Shown here piece by piece: positions 35,657 through 46,689 of a DNA stretch of 64,000 nt. Each line of letters starts with the position of its first letter. Position 1 is the first letter of the stretch. This DNA is from Citrus sinensis (Eukaryota > Streptophyta > Magnoliopsida > Sapindales > Rutaceae). The notes beneath the pieces are model-generated. The model worked only from the letters and a program-made list of their open reading frames with translations. It was not told the origin of the DNA and did no database searches. The stretch spans positions 25,331,001 through 25,395,000 of the forward strand of contig NC_068563.1 of assembly GCF_022201045.2 (NCBI RefSeq). Reading direction: 5' to 3'. Both the position numbers and the translations under genes were made by a program.

Positions 35657-36467
35657 GAAGAAACTGGTATACTTCATTTTTTTTCTTAAGTTTTCTTTTT
35701 TGACTTCATTTTTTATAAATGTAGAGAATTTTAAAAAAGATTGTGAGAAAGATTAGAGAACTTTCTGATGTGGCTTAAATTAAACTTCCTAATGGTTGTG
35801 TTTGGCAAGTGAGCTTGAAGAAAGAAAGGAGACCGGTTTGGTTTGATGATGGCTGGCTGGATTTTATAGCGGATAATTCAATCTCCCTTCGTAATTTCCT
35901 AGTTTTCGAATATGAGAACAATTCAATTTTCCAAGTTCTCATATTTGATAGCACTGACTATCCAACACTTAGCGATGAAGAATCTCATACTTGAAGCAAG
36001 GAGACATTTGCATCCTCAAGAACATCTTCGAGCTGCAGGGTTGACATAAAGTTTCACTATGAATAGGAATTATTTATATTTCTTTGTATGTGTTCATTGC
36101 CGCAACGTTCTTCTATGCTTTTGCTGGGACCTTACTGAACAAGAATGCTAGTTTCGAATATAGCAAATAGTGATTCTGATAAATCAATTATATTGTTAAA
36201 TGACTTGTATTTTCTAGCAGATAACAGTTTTTTTACATTCGCAACTTTGTTTAATATAAGGTTTTAGAGATATTTGACATCAAATTACTAATTTTAATCA
36301 TGATTTTAGATTTACTGATTGTTGAGAATATTTGCTTGTATGTGCCATACTCTAATTCATGTGACATTGATGTTGTTTATTGATATGTTATATAATGTGT
36401 TTGTGCGGCCTGTTACGTTTGTTTACTCTATTATTTTGCGTGTGTGAATTGAGGTGAGGCGAAAGAA

Positions 36468-36737
36468 TTGAGTTTTGGGTGTGGAATTTGCGCACTTGTT
36501 TTGAAAAGACAAGATATGATTGATGAGGTTGTGAGCATTGGTGAATATGTATGCATTGCGGGAATCTTGGTGATGCTGTTGTTTCTTGATGGGATTAAGT
36601 GGCTGGATTTGGTTGCTGGGAGCTCATTGTTAAGTGTACATGAAGAATGGGCTTCAAGAAGATGGGTCTTCGTGATCTTGGTAATTTCTGGGCTTTCTCT
36701 GAATGGGTGGTATGCTAAGGCACTAGGACTTTTCTAG
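36468..36737 (+). pseudogene. PPR-protein gene fragment
   Basis: FGCGICALVLKRQDMIDE, then, one frame over, a NMYAHCGNLGDAV-like stretch (read here as ICMHCGNLGDAVV), then FLDGIKWLDLVAGSSLLSVH in the first frame. These are the consecutive blocks of a pentatricopeptide repeat of the plant combinatorial (P-L-S) class. The frameshift and the absence of neighbouring repeats make it a fragment. It sits directly before the glycosyltransferase fragment. Confidence 0.6.
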
Positions 36738-36755
36738 ACAATGCATGTTGATTAT

Positions 36756-37257
36756 ATTAAGGAGATGGTGGTGCAAGGTTGTGCTCCGCAGGCTAAAAAT
36801 TTAGGGCATGGAAGCATGGGGGATTTGTGAGTCACTGTGGTTGGGGTTCTACTGTTGAGGGAATAGTGTCTAGGGTACCAATCATAGTGGTGCCGATGGT
36901 GCTTGATCAGCTATTAAATGCCAAGATAGTTGCAGATATAGGTGTGGGCATGGAGGTGCCAAGAGAGGAGATCGATCAAAGGGTTAGAAAAGAGGAGTTG
37001 GCAAGGGTTATTAAACAAGTTGTGGTGCAAGAAGAAGGGCAACAAATAAGAAAAAAACCTAAAGAACTGAGTGAGAGCATGAAGAAGAAAGGAGATGGTA
37101 AAGCAATCAATGTGGTAGAAAAGTTGATGCAGCTCGTCAAGGTATCTAGTTGGGGCTTAGCTTATAATTTGATTAGGAAAAGCAAAGTTTCCAAACAACA
37201 ATACTGCCCATATGATTTGAACGGCTTATGTATGTTCGTTTCTTCGTGGTGTGTATA
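36756..37257 (+). pseudogene. C-terminal fragment of a 1,2-rhamnosyltransferase-like UGT
   Basis: Homologous to the last third of the intact gene at 55592-56953, starting inside the PSPG donor-binding box (VVQGCAPQAKNLGHGS). A 1-bp deletion in the GGAAGCATAGGGGG region (near 36819) shifts the frame. After it, FVSHCGWGSTVEGI, PIIVVPMVLDQ and the C-terminal helix region read on, with the normal stop TAG changed to TGG at about 37149-37151, so the frame runs on to 37257. The N-terminal domain is absent. It cannot be a functional enzyme, but it marks the first unit of the UGT array. Confidence 0.9.
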
Positions 37258-37384
37258 GCCAACCATTCTCTAATGTAGATCATAGAGCATATATCAACCG
37301 TCTTCTAATTTAGGAAATGTTATGGGTGCTCCTGGAGTGCTACTTTTTTTTTTTTGTAATTCACTCTTTATCAACTAATTATAT

Positions 37385-38093
37385 GGTTACGTTTGGCACG
37401 CATGATTGGATTAGATTAATTATCAAGATTGGACTGGATTAAATTTAATTGGATTAGATTGGATTATATAAACTGTCTTATGTTTGGTACAATATTGGAT
37501 TGGATTATATTAAATTATTTTTTAATGAAATTAAATAGCATTTAATTTGACATTTAAATATAAATATGAACTATTTGTAAATATTTAATAATAAAATAAT
37601 TATTAATATTAATTTAAATGACAATTAATTAAGATTAAATATGCAGAAAATTAGTTATTGGGTAATCATAATTATAATAAAAAAATATAAATTAAATTAC
37701 ATTAAATTAAATTAAATTAAAAACTATTTAAACATTTGATTTAATTTTTATTCAATATTTTAAATAGATTTTATTTTATCACAAAGTTAGCAAATTATAT
37801 AAGAGCAACCAATTACTGATTTATTAATTTTCATGATTAATTTTAATATAGTGATTATTAAATTAAATATTCATTAGATTTTCAAGTAATAATTAATTAA
37901 ATAGACAATTATTTTTAAGTTAATCCTAACTAAACCCATGTTTTAATTGAGATTACTAATCCGATGATCTTATGATTAAATTCAAATTTAGTCCCTTGAT
38001 CTAATCCAAAGTGAAGCTTGCCAAAGATAAGATAAATAATTAGTTCCAAAATTAATCCAATCCTATACTTTATCCTACCTCCCAAACATAACC
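37385..38093. mobile_element. MITE-like insertion present in only one duplicate copy
   Basis: It begins GGTTACGTTTGGCA and ends CCTCCCAAACATAACC, imperfect inverted termini (GGTTAYGTTTGG). The interior is very AT-rich with GGATTAGATTGGATTA-type runs. The paralogous flank behind the UGT pseudogene (about 53515-53560) runs straight from CCAATTATA to the sequence found right of this element, so that copy represents the empty site. The target duplication is unclear. Confidence 0.65.
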
Positions 38094-40250
38094 TAAGAAT
38101 ATACATCATCATATAATAAATAGTGAATGGATGGTAAAACTTAGCATTTTGTTGAGGCAGAAACTTCAATTATTATTTTTTTGGTGAATGAAACTTTCAA
38201 TTATTGTTGTATTTATGCCCAATAATTCTAAGAGAAAAAGAGACGTACATTCTCAAAATTTAGAAAAATAGTCACGGGGACCCCAAGTTTTTAATAAAAG
38301 ACATTAAGATCTTATTTTTAACCATAATACTCTTTGATTCTACTAACTTAAAAAAAATTGGCTCTAAAATTTTATAATAAATAAAAATATAATATTAAAA
38401 TAAATGTAACAGTATATATATTTTAAAATAATTTCAATATTTAGAAAAATATTTTAACACTTTACAATCTTATATTATATTAAATTAAATTTTATAAGAA
38501 ACAGAAACATAATATTAAAATAAATGCATAAAAATTTAAATTATTTTCAATATCATATAAAATAATTTTAATATTATTAATACATGAGATATATTTTATT
38601 AATTATAAAATCTATTTAACCCAAATATTTATTTAAAATTTTTATAATAATTAAAAATATATTATTAAAATAAATATAATAATTTATATTTTAAATTTTA
38701 TTTTATATATTAAAAATATTTTAATATTATTGGTTTACTAGACAAATTAAACTACTTAAATTATATTTATATTTACTAAAAATTTTAAACTCAATTTTTA
38801 ATTTTTAATTGCCATTTTAAAAGATATTAAGTTTAAAAAAATTAGTGTCTTTTATTAAAATTTAAAATTGCGAGAAAATACATGATTATTTTTGTAAACT
38901 TTAGAAATGTTCCTTACTCCAAATGTCTTGGCGATTACTCAGAAGTGATTGTCACAGGGAGGGGCCCATGATGGTCGTCAATTTCTCTGATGGTGATTGA
39001 TATTTAACATTCTTATTTTTATTAATAATTATAATGTAAAGTGATGATGAACATTAATAATTTTATAGTCTCCCATAATTTTTTATAATCTAAAGTGATA
39101 GCTACACAAACCCAACTTCTTCGTGCGCGGGCCCCATAGCTAGTAATTTTAATGCAAAGTGATGATGTACATTATTAATTTTATAATCTCCGGTATGATC
39201 CTATTTTACATTAAGTGAGGGCTACATAGATTTGACTTCTTCGGGCCCGGGCCTTACTGATAGTAATTTAGGTCTGAATTGGCACATGATTTGATTAGAA
39301 ATAAACAGATACGGGTATGAAAATATTGATTCAATTAATCAATGGATTATTCGAGTTCAATGATTCGTTTAAGAAATTACTTATTTAGTTTTATAATTTC
39401 AAAATCAAAATTATTTTTATTTACCTCTAAAGGTAATTTTGTAATTGATTGATAAAAAGAAGAAGAAAAGTAATATTAAATATTATATAATATTCAAGTG
39501 ATATTATATATTGTTTTAAGTTAAATTAAAAATAAAATTTAAGTTAAATAAATTAACTTGTTTGTTTATTTACTAAATGAGTTTATTATTATGATTCGTT
39601 TAATAAAAAGGTCGAACATAAATTTATCAAATTTTGACTCCAATTATTTAAATACATCTTTATTATCCTTACAAAACATCTTTATTAAATACACCAATAG
39701 AACTAATTGAAAATATCGATCACTTCCAAAATATCCTTTTTTATTCCACAATTAACCCTTCTCATAACAAAATATTTTTATAATCATCACAAGTTGGATT
39801 AACAGTCCCCTAAAAAAGATGGAATGGTAATGCAATCATGGTTTCTTAATTTTAACTTCTCTTTCTCCTTTCAATTTGAATAGTCCTCAACTTTGTTAAT
39901 AGTGTCTCCATTCCGTTGTTAAATTCTCATTCTAATCTTTTATTTATTTATTTTCCAATGTTTGATATTGATTTGAATATTGGAAGTGAAAGCCTTAAAA
40001 TATTTTGATATCTATAATAGCCAATAGCCAACAACTATGTTTTCACCATACGAATGAAAATTGCAAAAGATACAAGAGGAATGGATGTAATTCAATTTAG
40101 GGTTTAATTTGTAAACACAAATAAAAGGTGTTTCATCGAGAGTTTGGAGTGGTGCCAATATCTCCGCTCTTTATTTAAAGACACAAGTTCCACTCATTGA
40201 CCCAAATTACCACCCAGTGAGTCTAATTTAGAAAGGTTAATTTGAACTCT

Positions 40251-40251
40251 A

Positions 40252-40290
<39 letters not shown>
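40251..40290. repeat. (ATT)n microsatellite
   Basis: Uninterrupted ATT repeats of about 13 units. A shorter tract occupies the equivalent position at about 59937-59963 in the right duplicate. Confidence 0.9.
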
Positions 40291-41340
40291 GACTTGCCCA
40301 TTTCATTGAAAAAAATAAAGATTTAAAAATAAAGAAGTGAACTATTGATAAAGTGTTGTGTATTATTAAGAAAAAATAAAATAAAATAAATGTAACATGC
40401 TACTGCACTTAGATTTCTTTCTCTCCCACTGTCCTTCGATCGTGACAAAAAATTTGATTAACACTGAATTAGAACTAAACTAAGTGGATTCTCCTCTACA
40501 TAATAAGCCAGGGTTTGTATGACATATAACAGCAAGTAGGTAAATCAAAAAATGTGTAAATGAAAGAAAAACTGAAGACAACTCTCTAAAGTGGTTTAAT
40601 CCACAACAACAAAATGTTCGACTCAATATTGGGTTCCCCATGAAAATACTTTTTTTTTCCACATTGTTTCCTTCTATTTTGAATGAATTTCTCCAGGTTT
40701 CATTGTATACTTCGATGACGGCCACCACATCTACCACTTCATTAAACCTTCCTTTAATCTAAAATAGAACTTCCCTTTAAACTAAAATAGCAGAGAGTAA
40801 TGTACAATACAACAAAATTCTTAAATGACGGGGTGCTTGTGGGGGAGGGGGGGGGGTGTGCCACGACGAAACAAGAGAATGAAAGGCCGCTTTGCGTTGG
40901 ATGCTCCTTACCTTGGACTGATCTTGTTACAACCGTCTCATAAGTTTTGTTGGTATGTTGTATTCTTCTTTAATAATAAAAATTATTGCATTGTTAATAT
41001 TTGGAATCTCTATTTGATTATGTATTTAAAGATAAAGTGCGATGGCTAAAACAATATAAATTAAAATGTTGTGTGAGAGATTATTTTGTAACTTTACCAT
41101 CCCTACATTATTGAATCATATCACGAAATGAAATTGAGTTAAACTGCAATCTACCATGACTATTGTTTTTAATTTTTTAAGTGTCAACTAAAGGGTAAAG
41201 TCATTAGTATCAACAATATGCATCCCATATAAAATATCCGTAGCACATTCATTATAAGCTCCAAGCTAGTTAGTTGGAATCAATGTCCAAAGTTAAAACC
41301 TATACAGATACAAGTTTTAATATCATTCAAAAGTATGTAA

Positions 41341-42115
41341 AGTACATGAAAAGCTTTTATTTCTCATAATTAAGCAATATCAGAGAGATGACATCATTGC
41401 TGATGAACAGTAGTGAGAAATGTGAAGCACGCGAATTCTTTGGTTCAACCTCACTCAGTTCATAGGGTATCCATGGGTTTTGTGGTATGATATTAGTAAA
41501 ATGGTTATTAGTTTCAATTCCTACTCTATGAAGATTTCTTCTCATTCTAATGAGGATTTTAGTTCTAGAGGGAATGCTATAGTTGATAAATACTTTTTAT
41601 CTGAGCCTATGGGTACTAGGGGGCATGATCTTAGCCCCAACTTTGGTGTTGCTAACCCACGTGCCTTTGGCTCAAAGCATGACTTCAAATTAGTCATTAG
41701 ACAAAAGTATCACAAGCGACACTTTAGGCATTAGTTTATCTTCATATGGTTTTTTTTGTTAGACTTTGTCTTATGCTATTCTTTTGTTTATATTTCGTTT
41801 CTTTTATTTGCTTGTTATTTTTCTTTTATTGGCTATTTCTTTTTTTAGCTTGGAGGTTTTGGTCTATATCTTTATTCAAATGTTTTGATTTCCATTTTTA
41901 CTTTAATCTACAAATAAGGGTGTTTCATCTAACCCTATGGTGCTTTATAATAAAAATAAAATCACTCAATTCTAGTGTGACACAAATTGTAAAAATTCTA
42001 GCTCTTGCCCAAAAAAAAAAAAAATTCATTAACCAAACATATAGACATTCCTTTAAAATTTAGAAACGTATCTAATTTATAAAAGAATTCCTTTACACGA
42101 GCTTGACTGAAATAT
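41341..42115. other. unique region between duplication and fold-back cluster
   Basis: Holds an open frame at about 41495-41734 (containing RGHDLSPNFGVANPRAFG) that I do not recognise, followed by a very T-rich stretch (41740-41900). No domain, start context or splice evidence, so no gene is called. Confidence 0.3.
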
Positions 42116-42650
42116 TTTGGGTATCTTCTTCAGGATATTCGACCACAAATACAACATGTTCATATTTTGCTTTGATTTTGGGCATCTCTTCTTCTATGTT
42201 TTCCTTGAAGAAGGGAGAATCAGCTTCGATGCCCTGATGCCAACTCCAATAAACATCTCATCGACATCTAGTGCAAGTCATGTAGTTGTTTGTAACAAAA
42301 AAGTTTTCTTCCAAACTCAATATCAAGAACCACAATACTTTAATAGAGCAAAAAAGAATATTTTCCCGTTTAAATCACTGTAACCCTTTCAAAGGCTGGA
42401 GTTTGATATCCCGTCGATTGGTATCCAATAGAGGTCTAGCATTGTTCACTGATGAAAACAATCCATTAAGGACAACCAGTGAAGAATATAAATTATCAAG
42501 CTTTAAAAAAGTTTCAGTAACCATAATTGAAGTACACATAAATTGACTATATTGTGATTTTTTCAGTATCCATCGTTGACGTATACTTCAATGTATACTT
42601 CAGTGCAAGTATTGTGAATATTTCAGTAACCATCATTAAAGTGTACTTCA
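42116..42650 (-). repeat. fold-back module copy 1 (minus)
   Basis: Reverse-oriented relative of the module at 45340-45780. It carries GATATTCGACCACAAATACAAC, GGCATCTCTTCTTCTATG, TCACTGTAACCC, AGAGGTCTAGCATTGTTC and GTATACTTCAATG in that order. Read on the minus strand it contains short open segments also found in the other copies. Its origin may be a captured gene fragment; I do not recognise the encoded peptide. Confidence 0.75.
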
Positions 42651-43814
42651 TTGATTATATTTACTTGTTTTTAACAGTTACCTGCCATATAAATTTTTCC
42701 GTCAAAATCCATTTTCAGAGAGACCTATCTGTCCCAGCTTTTACTTCCCACAAATGTTTCTTTCTTCTCATCAGTTCTACATTCACCAACACTACCTTTT
42801 TTTCTCCTCGTTTTTTTTGCTTCTGGGAAATATGTTTTTGAAATATTGTCTATAAAAAATGAAGAAAGCTTTCGATAAAGTAAGCCATTTATTGAAAGAA
42901 AAATTTAGAAATAAAAAGAAGGAAGATGGTGCCTTCGACAAGTTGTTAATATTTTTCATTTTTTGTTTTATGATATATTTATAAAAATTCATAGTGCATT
43001 AATATGTATTGTAAGAAGATTTGGGTTTGAAATGTAAGAATTGAGTTATTAGCACAATTTTTTTTTTTTAATTTTGAAATCAGTTTGATTTTTTTTCTCA
43101 GTGTAATTGGAAGAAGATTTGGGTTTGATCTAGTGACTAGAAATGATGCATTGAATTTTAAAGAGACAAAAGAGGATGAGTGGTCAATGTTACAGGACAT
43201 GAAAAATCATTAGGAACAAGGGTTTTAGGCGCAGGTTGTAAAACGATCCTAAAGTTGAAGAACATGTTAAAATAATTTATTTGTGCATTGGCTCCAAGTA
43301 ATATGGAGCATGTGTACTGGTGGATCGCATAGAACAATTAAAAACATAAGTCGCTCGGAGAACAAATTCACTTGGCCTCATGAATCATGTGATGCCTTAG
43401 ATGGATTTGAAAGAGAGGATTATTCGACCTTTTTTGACAGGGTTGAAAATGATGTAAAACCCCAAATTTACATCATTTGTTGTTCCTTCGATGTAAATAT
43501 TAATTTTCAAGAGTTTTCAGCATGGGAGGGCTCGAAAGACAAGTTGGTTGTAATCGGAAACAGTTACGGAATGGATTAACTTCAGAGCGAGTTTGGTAGC
43601 GTGATGCCGATTGAAATATATATGTATCATCTGCATGGTCAAAATGAGGCAGTGGACTTTGCAAGTCGTCTACTTAATTATGAAGACAAGATACTAGTCT
43701 AACAACTGGTGATGGTTGATACAATTTCCAGAGCATACGGTAATTATTTTAGTTACTTTCACACGTAGTTTTAAAAATAATTTATGGGTTAAGATTTTTA
43801 AACAAAATTAACAG
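42651..43814. other. spacer within the fold-back cluster with an unrecognised ORF
   Basis: Contains a 98-codon open frame at 43283-43579 (with KFTWPHESCDALDGFERED, FSAWEGSKDKLVVIGN) and shorter segments near 42859-42940 (KKAFDKVSHLLKEKF). I cannot assign a family. The amino-acid composition is protein-like, so decayed cargo is plausible. Confidence 0.3.
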
Positions 43815-44127
43815 GATGGATCAACTTCTTCAAGAAGGTAGAATCAACTTCGATGCCATGATGCAAACTCCAGAAACGTCTCACTGACATCTAGTGCAAG
43901 TCATGTACTTGCTTGGAACAAAAACAAAAATCATTCAAACTCAATTTCAAGAACCACAATACTTTTATAGAGTAAAAGAGTATATTTTCTGTTTAAATCA
44001 CTGTAACCCTATGAAAGGCAGGAGTTTAATATACAGCTGATTAATATTCAATAGAGGTCTTGCATTGTTCACTGATGAAAAACAACTAGTGAAGAATATA
44101 AATTAATTGAAATAAAAAAATCACTTG
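43815..44127 (-). repeat. fold-back module copy 2 (minus)
   Basis: Same module, diverged (GAATCAACTTCGATGCCATG, ACATCTAGTGCAAGTCATGT, CACTGTAACCCTATGAAAGG). It abuts copy 3 in opposite orientation, so the pair forms a hairpin centred near 44.13 kb. Confidence 0.7.
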
Positions 44128-44440
44128 TGATATTGTGTCTTTAATTCATATTCTTCACTGGTTGTCCTTGTTGAATTGCTTTCATCGGTGAACAATGCCA
44201 TATCTTTATTGGATACCAATAAACTAGATATTAAACTTCAACCTTTGATGGGGTTACACTATTATAAATGGGACAATATTCTCCTTTGCTTTATAAGAAT
44301 ATTGTGGTTCTTGAAATTGAACTTGGAAGAAAGATTTTTTGTTACAAACAAGTACATAACTTACACTGTATGTCGGTGAGATTTTCACTAGAGTTGGCAT
44401 CAGGTCATATTTTGATTTTCACTAGATATCCGACCACAAA
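44128..44440 (+). repeat. fold-back module copy 3 (plus)
   Basis: Inverted relative of copy 2, reading SSVNNAISLLDTNKLDIKL, then PLMGLHYYKWDNI in the frame shared with copy 5 (SSVNNARSLFDTNQLDIKL). The shared amino-acid frame between diverged copies suggests descent from a once-coding sequence. Confidence 0.7.
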
Positions 44441-44960
44441 TCCAACAAGTTTATATTTTGCTTTGATTTTAGGCATCTCTTCTTCTATGTTTTCCTTGAA
44501 GAATGTTAAAAAATGTAGAATCAGCTTCAATGCCTGATGCCAACTCCAGTAAATATTTCACCGACATCTAGTGCAAGTGATGTACTTTTTTGTAACAAAA
44601 AAATTTCTTTCAAACTCAATTTGAAGAACCACAACACTTTTATAGAGCAAATGAGAATATTTTCCCGTTTAAATCACTATAACACTATCAAAGGCTGGAG
44701 TTTGATATACAACTGATTGGTATCCAATAGAGGTCTGGTATTGTTCACTGATGAAAACAATCAAGTGAGGACAACCATTGAAAAATATAAATTAACTGAA
44801 ATAAAAAAAATCAGTAACTATAATTAAAATACACTTAAATTGACTATATTGTGATTTTTTCAGTATCAATCATTGACGTATACTTCAATGTATACTTCAG
44901 TGCAAGTATTGTGAATATTTCATTAACCATCATTGCAATGTACTTCATTGATTATATCAT
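44424..44960 (-). repeat. fold-back module copy 4 (minus)
   Basis: Near copy of module 1 (GATATCCGACCACAAATCC, GGCATCTCTTCTTCTATG, AATATTTCACCGACATCTAG, GGTATCCAATAGAGGTCTGG), ending in palindromic GTATACTTC repeats. It is inverted with respect to copy 5. Confidence 0.75.
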
Positions 44961-45400
44961 GAATTTTCAGTAACCATCGTTGAAGTATACTTCAATGATT
45001 ATATCATGAATCTTTTAGTAAATTTAATGATTATCAAGTTGACTATCAATATTTTTTTATTTTTTATTTTCTTCAAATTAGTATTTTTTGTTAATTTTTT
45101 TTTTCAATTGACTGTATACTGTGAGTTTTAAGGTTTAGGCTTTTTGAGTTTTAGAGTTTTAAGGTTTAGGGTTTGGTTATATAAAAAATACTAATTTTAA
45201 GAAAATAATATTAATAGTGAACTTGATAGTCATCGAAGTTACTAATTCATAATACAATAATTGAAGTATACTTCAACGATGGTTTTTGAAAATTCATAAT
45301 ACAATCATTAAAGTACACTTCAATTATGGTTATTAAAACATTCACAATATAGTCAATTGAAGTGTACTTCAATTATAGTTATTGAATTTTTTTATTTTAA
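44860..45400. repeat. palindrome array A (GAAGTATACTTC-type)
   Basis: Repeated near-perfect palindromes such as CGTTGAAGTATACTTCAATG (44978-44997) and AATTGAAGTATACTTCAACG (45259-45278) alternate with AATTCATAATACAATCATTR-type spacers. The centre carries AGTTTTAAGGTTTAGGGTTT (near 45155-45175). It is an inverted copy of array B at 46.69-47.35 kb. Confidence 0.8.
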
Positions 45401-45780
45401 TTAATTCATATTATTCACTGGTTGTCATTGCTGGATTGTTTTCATCGGTGAACAATGCTAGATCTCTGTTCGATACCAATCAACTGGATATCAAACTTCT
45501 GCCTTTGATGGGGTTACACAACTATAAATGGGACAATATTCGCCTTTGCTCTATAAGAGTATTGTGGTTCTTGAAATTGATTTGAAGAAAAATTTTTTTG
45601 TTATAAAAAAATAAATAACTTACACTATATGTCGATGAGATATTTACTGGAGTTGGTATCAAGCCATTGAAATTGATTCTACCTTCCTCAAAGAAGAAGG
45701 CATAGAAAAAGAGATGCCCAAAGTGAAAGAAAAATATGTACCTGTTGGATTTGTGGTCAGATATCCGATTGGAGGTCCTG
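45340..45780 (+). repeat. fold-back module copy 5 (plus)
   Basis: Carries TTCACTGGTTGTCATTGCTG, the SSVNNARSLFDTNQLDIKL frame, GACAATATTCGCCTTTGC and GTTGGATTTGTGGTCAGATA. It continues to the right into the remnant at 45672-46125, which the other copies lack. Confidence 0.75.
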
Positions 45781-46125
45781 AAAAAGATATCCTAAAACAT
45801 TTCAATCAAGCTTATATAAAGGGATTCGAAATTAGATACATTTCCAAGTTTTAAAGGAATGCCTGTATGTCTAGTTAATGAATATGGTCAATCAAAGAAC
45901 CTTGCAAAGAGAGTAAAGAAATTTGTAGAGAAAGATTCACTCAAATGGAGTGGGCTAGGATCTCACCTATCAACCAGTAGTTTCCATTCTAACTGGCTGC
46001 AAGCAAAAAAAAAGTTGAGAATGTTTATCTTTGAGGTTGGCAGCTCTTATCTCCCACCAAAAGGGTCTCCAAACTACAAGCTAGCTACAAGAAAGTTTAT
46101 TGACCGCTTTCAGTTGCAGGGTTGA
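45672..46125 (+). pseudogene. unidentified coding remnant, possibly B3-derived
   Basis: The first frame reads EGIEKEMPKVKEKYVPVGFV, then VRYPIGGPEKDILKHFNQAY up to a stop near 45854. A second frame follows at 45859-46125 (GMPVCLVNEYGQSKNLAKRV, NWLQAKKKLRMFIFEVGSS). I do not recognise the family with confidence. The NxL-x-MFIFEV ending faintly resembles the close of a B3 domain. The sequence after the stop (TTGCAGGGTTGACATGAAGT) matches that after the REM/B3 pseudogene at about 36036, so a related 3' end is shared. It lies between palindrome arrays A and B, as cargo would. Confidence 0.4.
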
Positions 46126-46339
46126 CATGAAGTTTCATTGAAAACATGAAGAATTTTTGTTTCTTTTACTGTCATGATGTTCATTACAATAACTGGTTGT
46201 GCAAACTTGGAGGACTTGGATTTTATTCAATAGGTTCATCATTATATGGTTAAGATGGAATTTGAGGATTACTTATTTTAGGAGAATAGTCCAAAAGATT
46301 TTTATGCAAAATGAGGGGATGTGGAAGGATTGAGACGTG

Positions 46340-46552
46340 TAATTGATGGGATGTACGAGGAAGATTTAATTTCTTATGTTCATAACATGTTCTACTTTGA
46401 TACTCTTGAGGCTTTTAGATTATTAGTGGAGGAGGTTTCTTGATTATGATGACTCCACTGTAGCTTGTATCCTTAAGGCAACCTCTTGTTTAATTAATAT
46501 GGATCTTGGGATTGAGGTTCATAGATATATAAGTAGAGTTGGTTTGAAATAA
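46340..46552 (+). pseudogene. PPR-protein gene fragment
   Basis: FDTLEAFRLLVEEV, then after a frameshift DDSTVACILKATSCLINMDL and GIEVHRYISRVGLK before a stop at 46550-46552. The L-K-A-x(5)-N-x(2)-x-G-x(3)-H pattern is that of plant P-L-S class pentatricopeptide proteins. Only about one repeat remains. Confidence 0.6.
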
Positions 46553-46689
46553 AATGAAAAAATCAATATGTTCTCATCGGTCCTTAGCTCTTGCTCACTT
46601 AACTTGATTATCTCCTTATTCCAAAAAAAGTTTATTTATCTCACGCATTCTTCTTCATCCCAATTTGTTTTGAATTTTATCATCATTAG

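Larger units (their letters stand above)
30535..35994 (+). pseudogene. REM-type B3-domain gene split by a copia retrotransposon
   Basis: Exon 1 starts ATGTCAGGCCATTTCGCCAA (MSGHFAKFFARDSSKIPRTL, then PPVYREE) and is interrupted at 30614 by the copia element. It resumes at 35662 as AACTG before a donor gtatac at 35667. Removing the element and one copy of the GAAGA duplication restores a continuous exon. Exon 2 (about 35725-35994) carries the rest of a B3 DNA-binding domain: ILKKIVRKI, LPNGCVWQVSLKK, a DDGWLDFIADNSISLRNFLVFEYE segment in which W, F and N-x-L are typical, and FDSTDYP. It also has an in-frame TAA at 35776-35778, and the exon 1 phase does not fit exon 2. The B3 call is firm; REM is the likely subfamily. 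The gene is dead by insertion and by substitution. Confidence 0.82.
36756..41340 (+). repeat. segmental duplication, left copy
   Basis: From the UGT C-terminus to about 41.3 kb, this block is colinear with about 56555-61140. Shared landmarks are the UGT tail and following AGCTTAGCT..AATTTGATT, the CAATAATTCTAAGAGAAAAA block (38220 and about 57880), TGCGCGGGCC (39124 and 58822), an (ATT)n tract (40251 and 59937), CGATGACGGCCACCA (40714 and 60516), and CAAGCTAGTTAG (41260 and 61019). The copies differ by many substitutions and by insertions. The block is otherwise AT-rich and non-coding. Confidence 0.85.

Noticed and set aside
40251..40290. The (ATT)n tract as a functional element
   Set aside because: It is a simple microsatellite, also present in the duplicated copy at 59.94 kb with a different length, as expected from slippage.
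45155..45175. Interstitial telomere repeat (GGTTTAGGGTTTGG)
   Set aside because: Only one degenerate TTTAGGG unit is present, and it is part of the centre of the palindrome arrays, where its inverted copy recurs near 47.0 kb.
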